DNA of 64,000 nucleotides from Prinia subflava. Taxonomy: Eukaryota > Chordata > Aves > Passeriformes > Cisticolidae. Of this stretch, positions 63,967 to 64,000 are shown piece after piece; position 1 is the stretch's first letter, and every line of letters starts with the position of its first letter. The position numbers and the translations under genes were made by a program. The notes beneath the pieces are model-generated. The model did not search any database. It was not told the origin of the DNA and was given only the letters and a program-made list of their open reading frames with translations. Where the stretch lies: assembly GCF_021018805.1 (NCBI RefSeq), contig NC_086249.1:76906472-76970471 (forward strand), in the 5' to 3' direction.

Positions 63967-64000
63967 CCTCATTTTAAAATGTTGTGCTCCTTAAATTATA

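Noticed and set aside
1..64000. tRNA, rRNA, CRISPR, phage or bacterial operon features
   Set aside because: No A/B-box pair with cloverleaf, no regularly spaced repeats with unique spacers, no ribosome-binding-site-led gene strings. The sequence is vertebrate in character.

Overview
The window looks like nuclear DNA of a bird, from an intergenic desert or a very large intron. Three truncated CR1 LINE 3' ends in reverse orientation are recognisable (20867-21110, 43429-43950, 61186-61688). There is also an older CR1/L3-like reverse-transcriptase relic (12765-12915) and, at the left edge, a long-terminal-repeat-like dispersed repeat (1-662) of a kind I associate with avian, probably passerine, genomes. 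Base composition is AT-rich (roughly 40% GC by eye), CpG is depleted outside two short islands, and interspersed repeats are sparse, all typical of birds. There are no bacterial-style genes, rRNA, tRNA, CRISPR arrays or intact transposons.

I can support no complete protein-coding gene. The longest open frames (11.0-11.66 kb, 50.76-51.33 kb, 28.67-29.18 kb, 23.06-23.54 kb) come from a simple-sequence array, GC-rich stretches or chance. Two small minus-strand segments with convincing splice-site context (2444-2480 and 47609-47653) are offered as weak exon candidates.

Layout: 0-0.7 kb LTR-like repeat; 0.7-11 kb unremarkable single-copy-looking DNA with a GC-rich patch at 7.2-7.7 kb; 11.01-11.46 kb a 447-bp polypyrimidine array that changes from a 5-bp to a 10-bp period; 12.77-12.92 kb LINE relic; 14.23 kb GT repeat; 20.9 kb CR1; 22.86-22.96 kb homeodomain-motif cluster; 23-25.9 kb a run of stop-poor minus-strand frames without recognisable domains; 29.4 kb a 47-T run; 30.7-35.2 kb a block holding two diverged copies of one AT-rich element, a CpG island and a conserved-looking AT-rich stretch; 36.0 kb an A/C-rich array that changes from a 5-bp to a 9-bp period; 43.4 kb CR1; 50.5-51.2 kb the strongest CpG island; 54.5-55.8 kb two stretches dense in SOX, Fox and homeodomain-like motifs; 61.2-61.7 kb a decayed CR1 with part of its reverse-transcriptase frame; 63.2-63.7 kb another AT-rich candidate regulatory stretch.

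The pattern (few genes, AT-rich motif-dense islands, isolated CpG islands) would suit the regulatory landscape of a developmental gene outside the window. That is inference and needs cross-species alignment. I did not find a convincing new biological system; the best leads are the duplicated element at 30.7/34.3 kb, the two-stage simple arrays and the 50.5-51.2 kb island.
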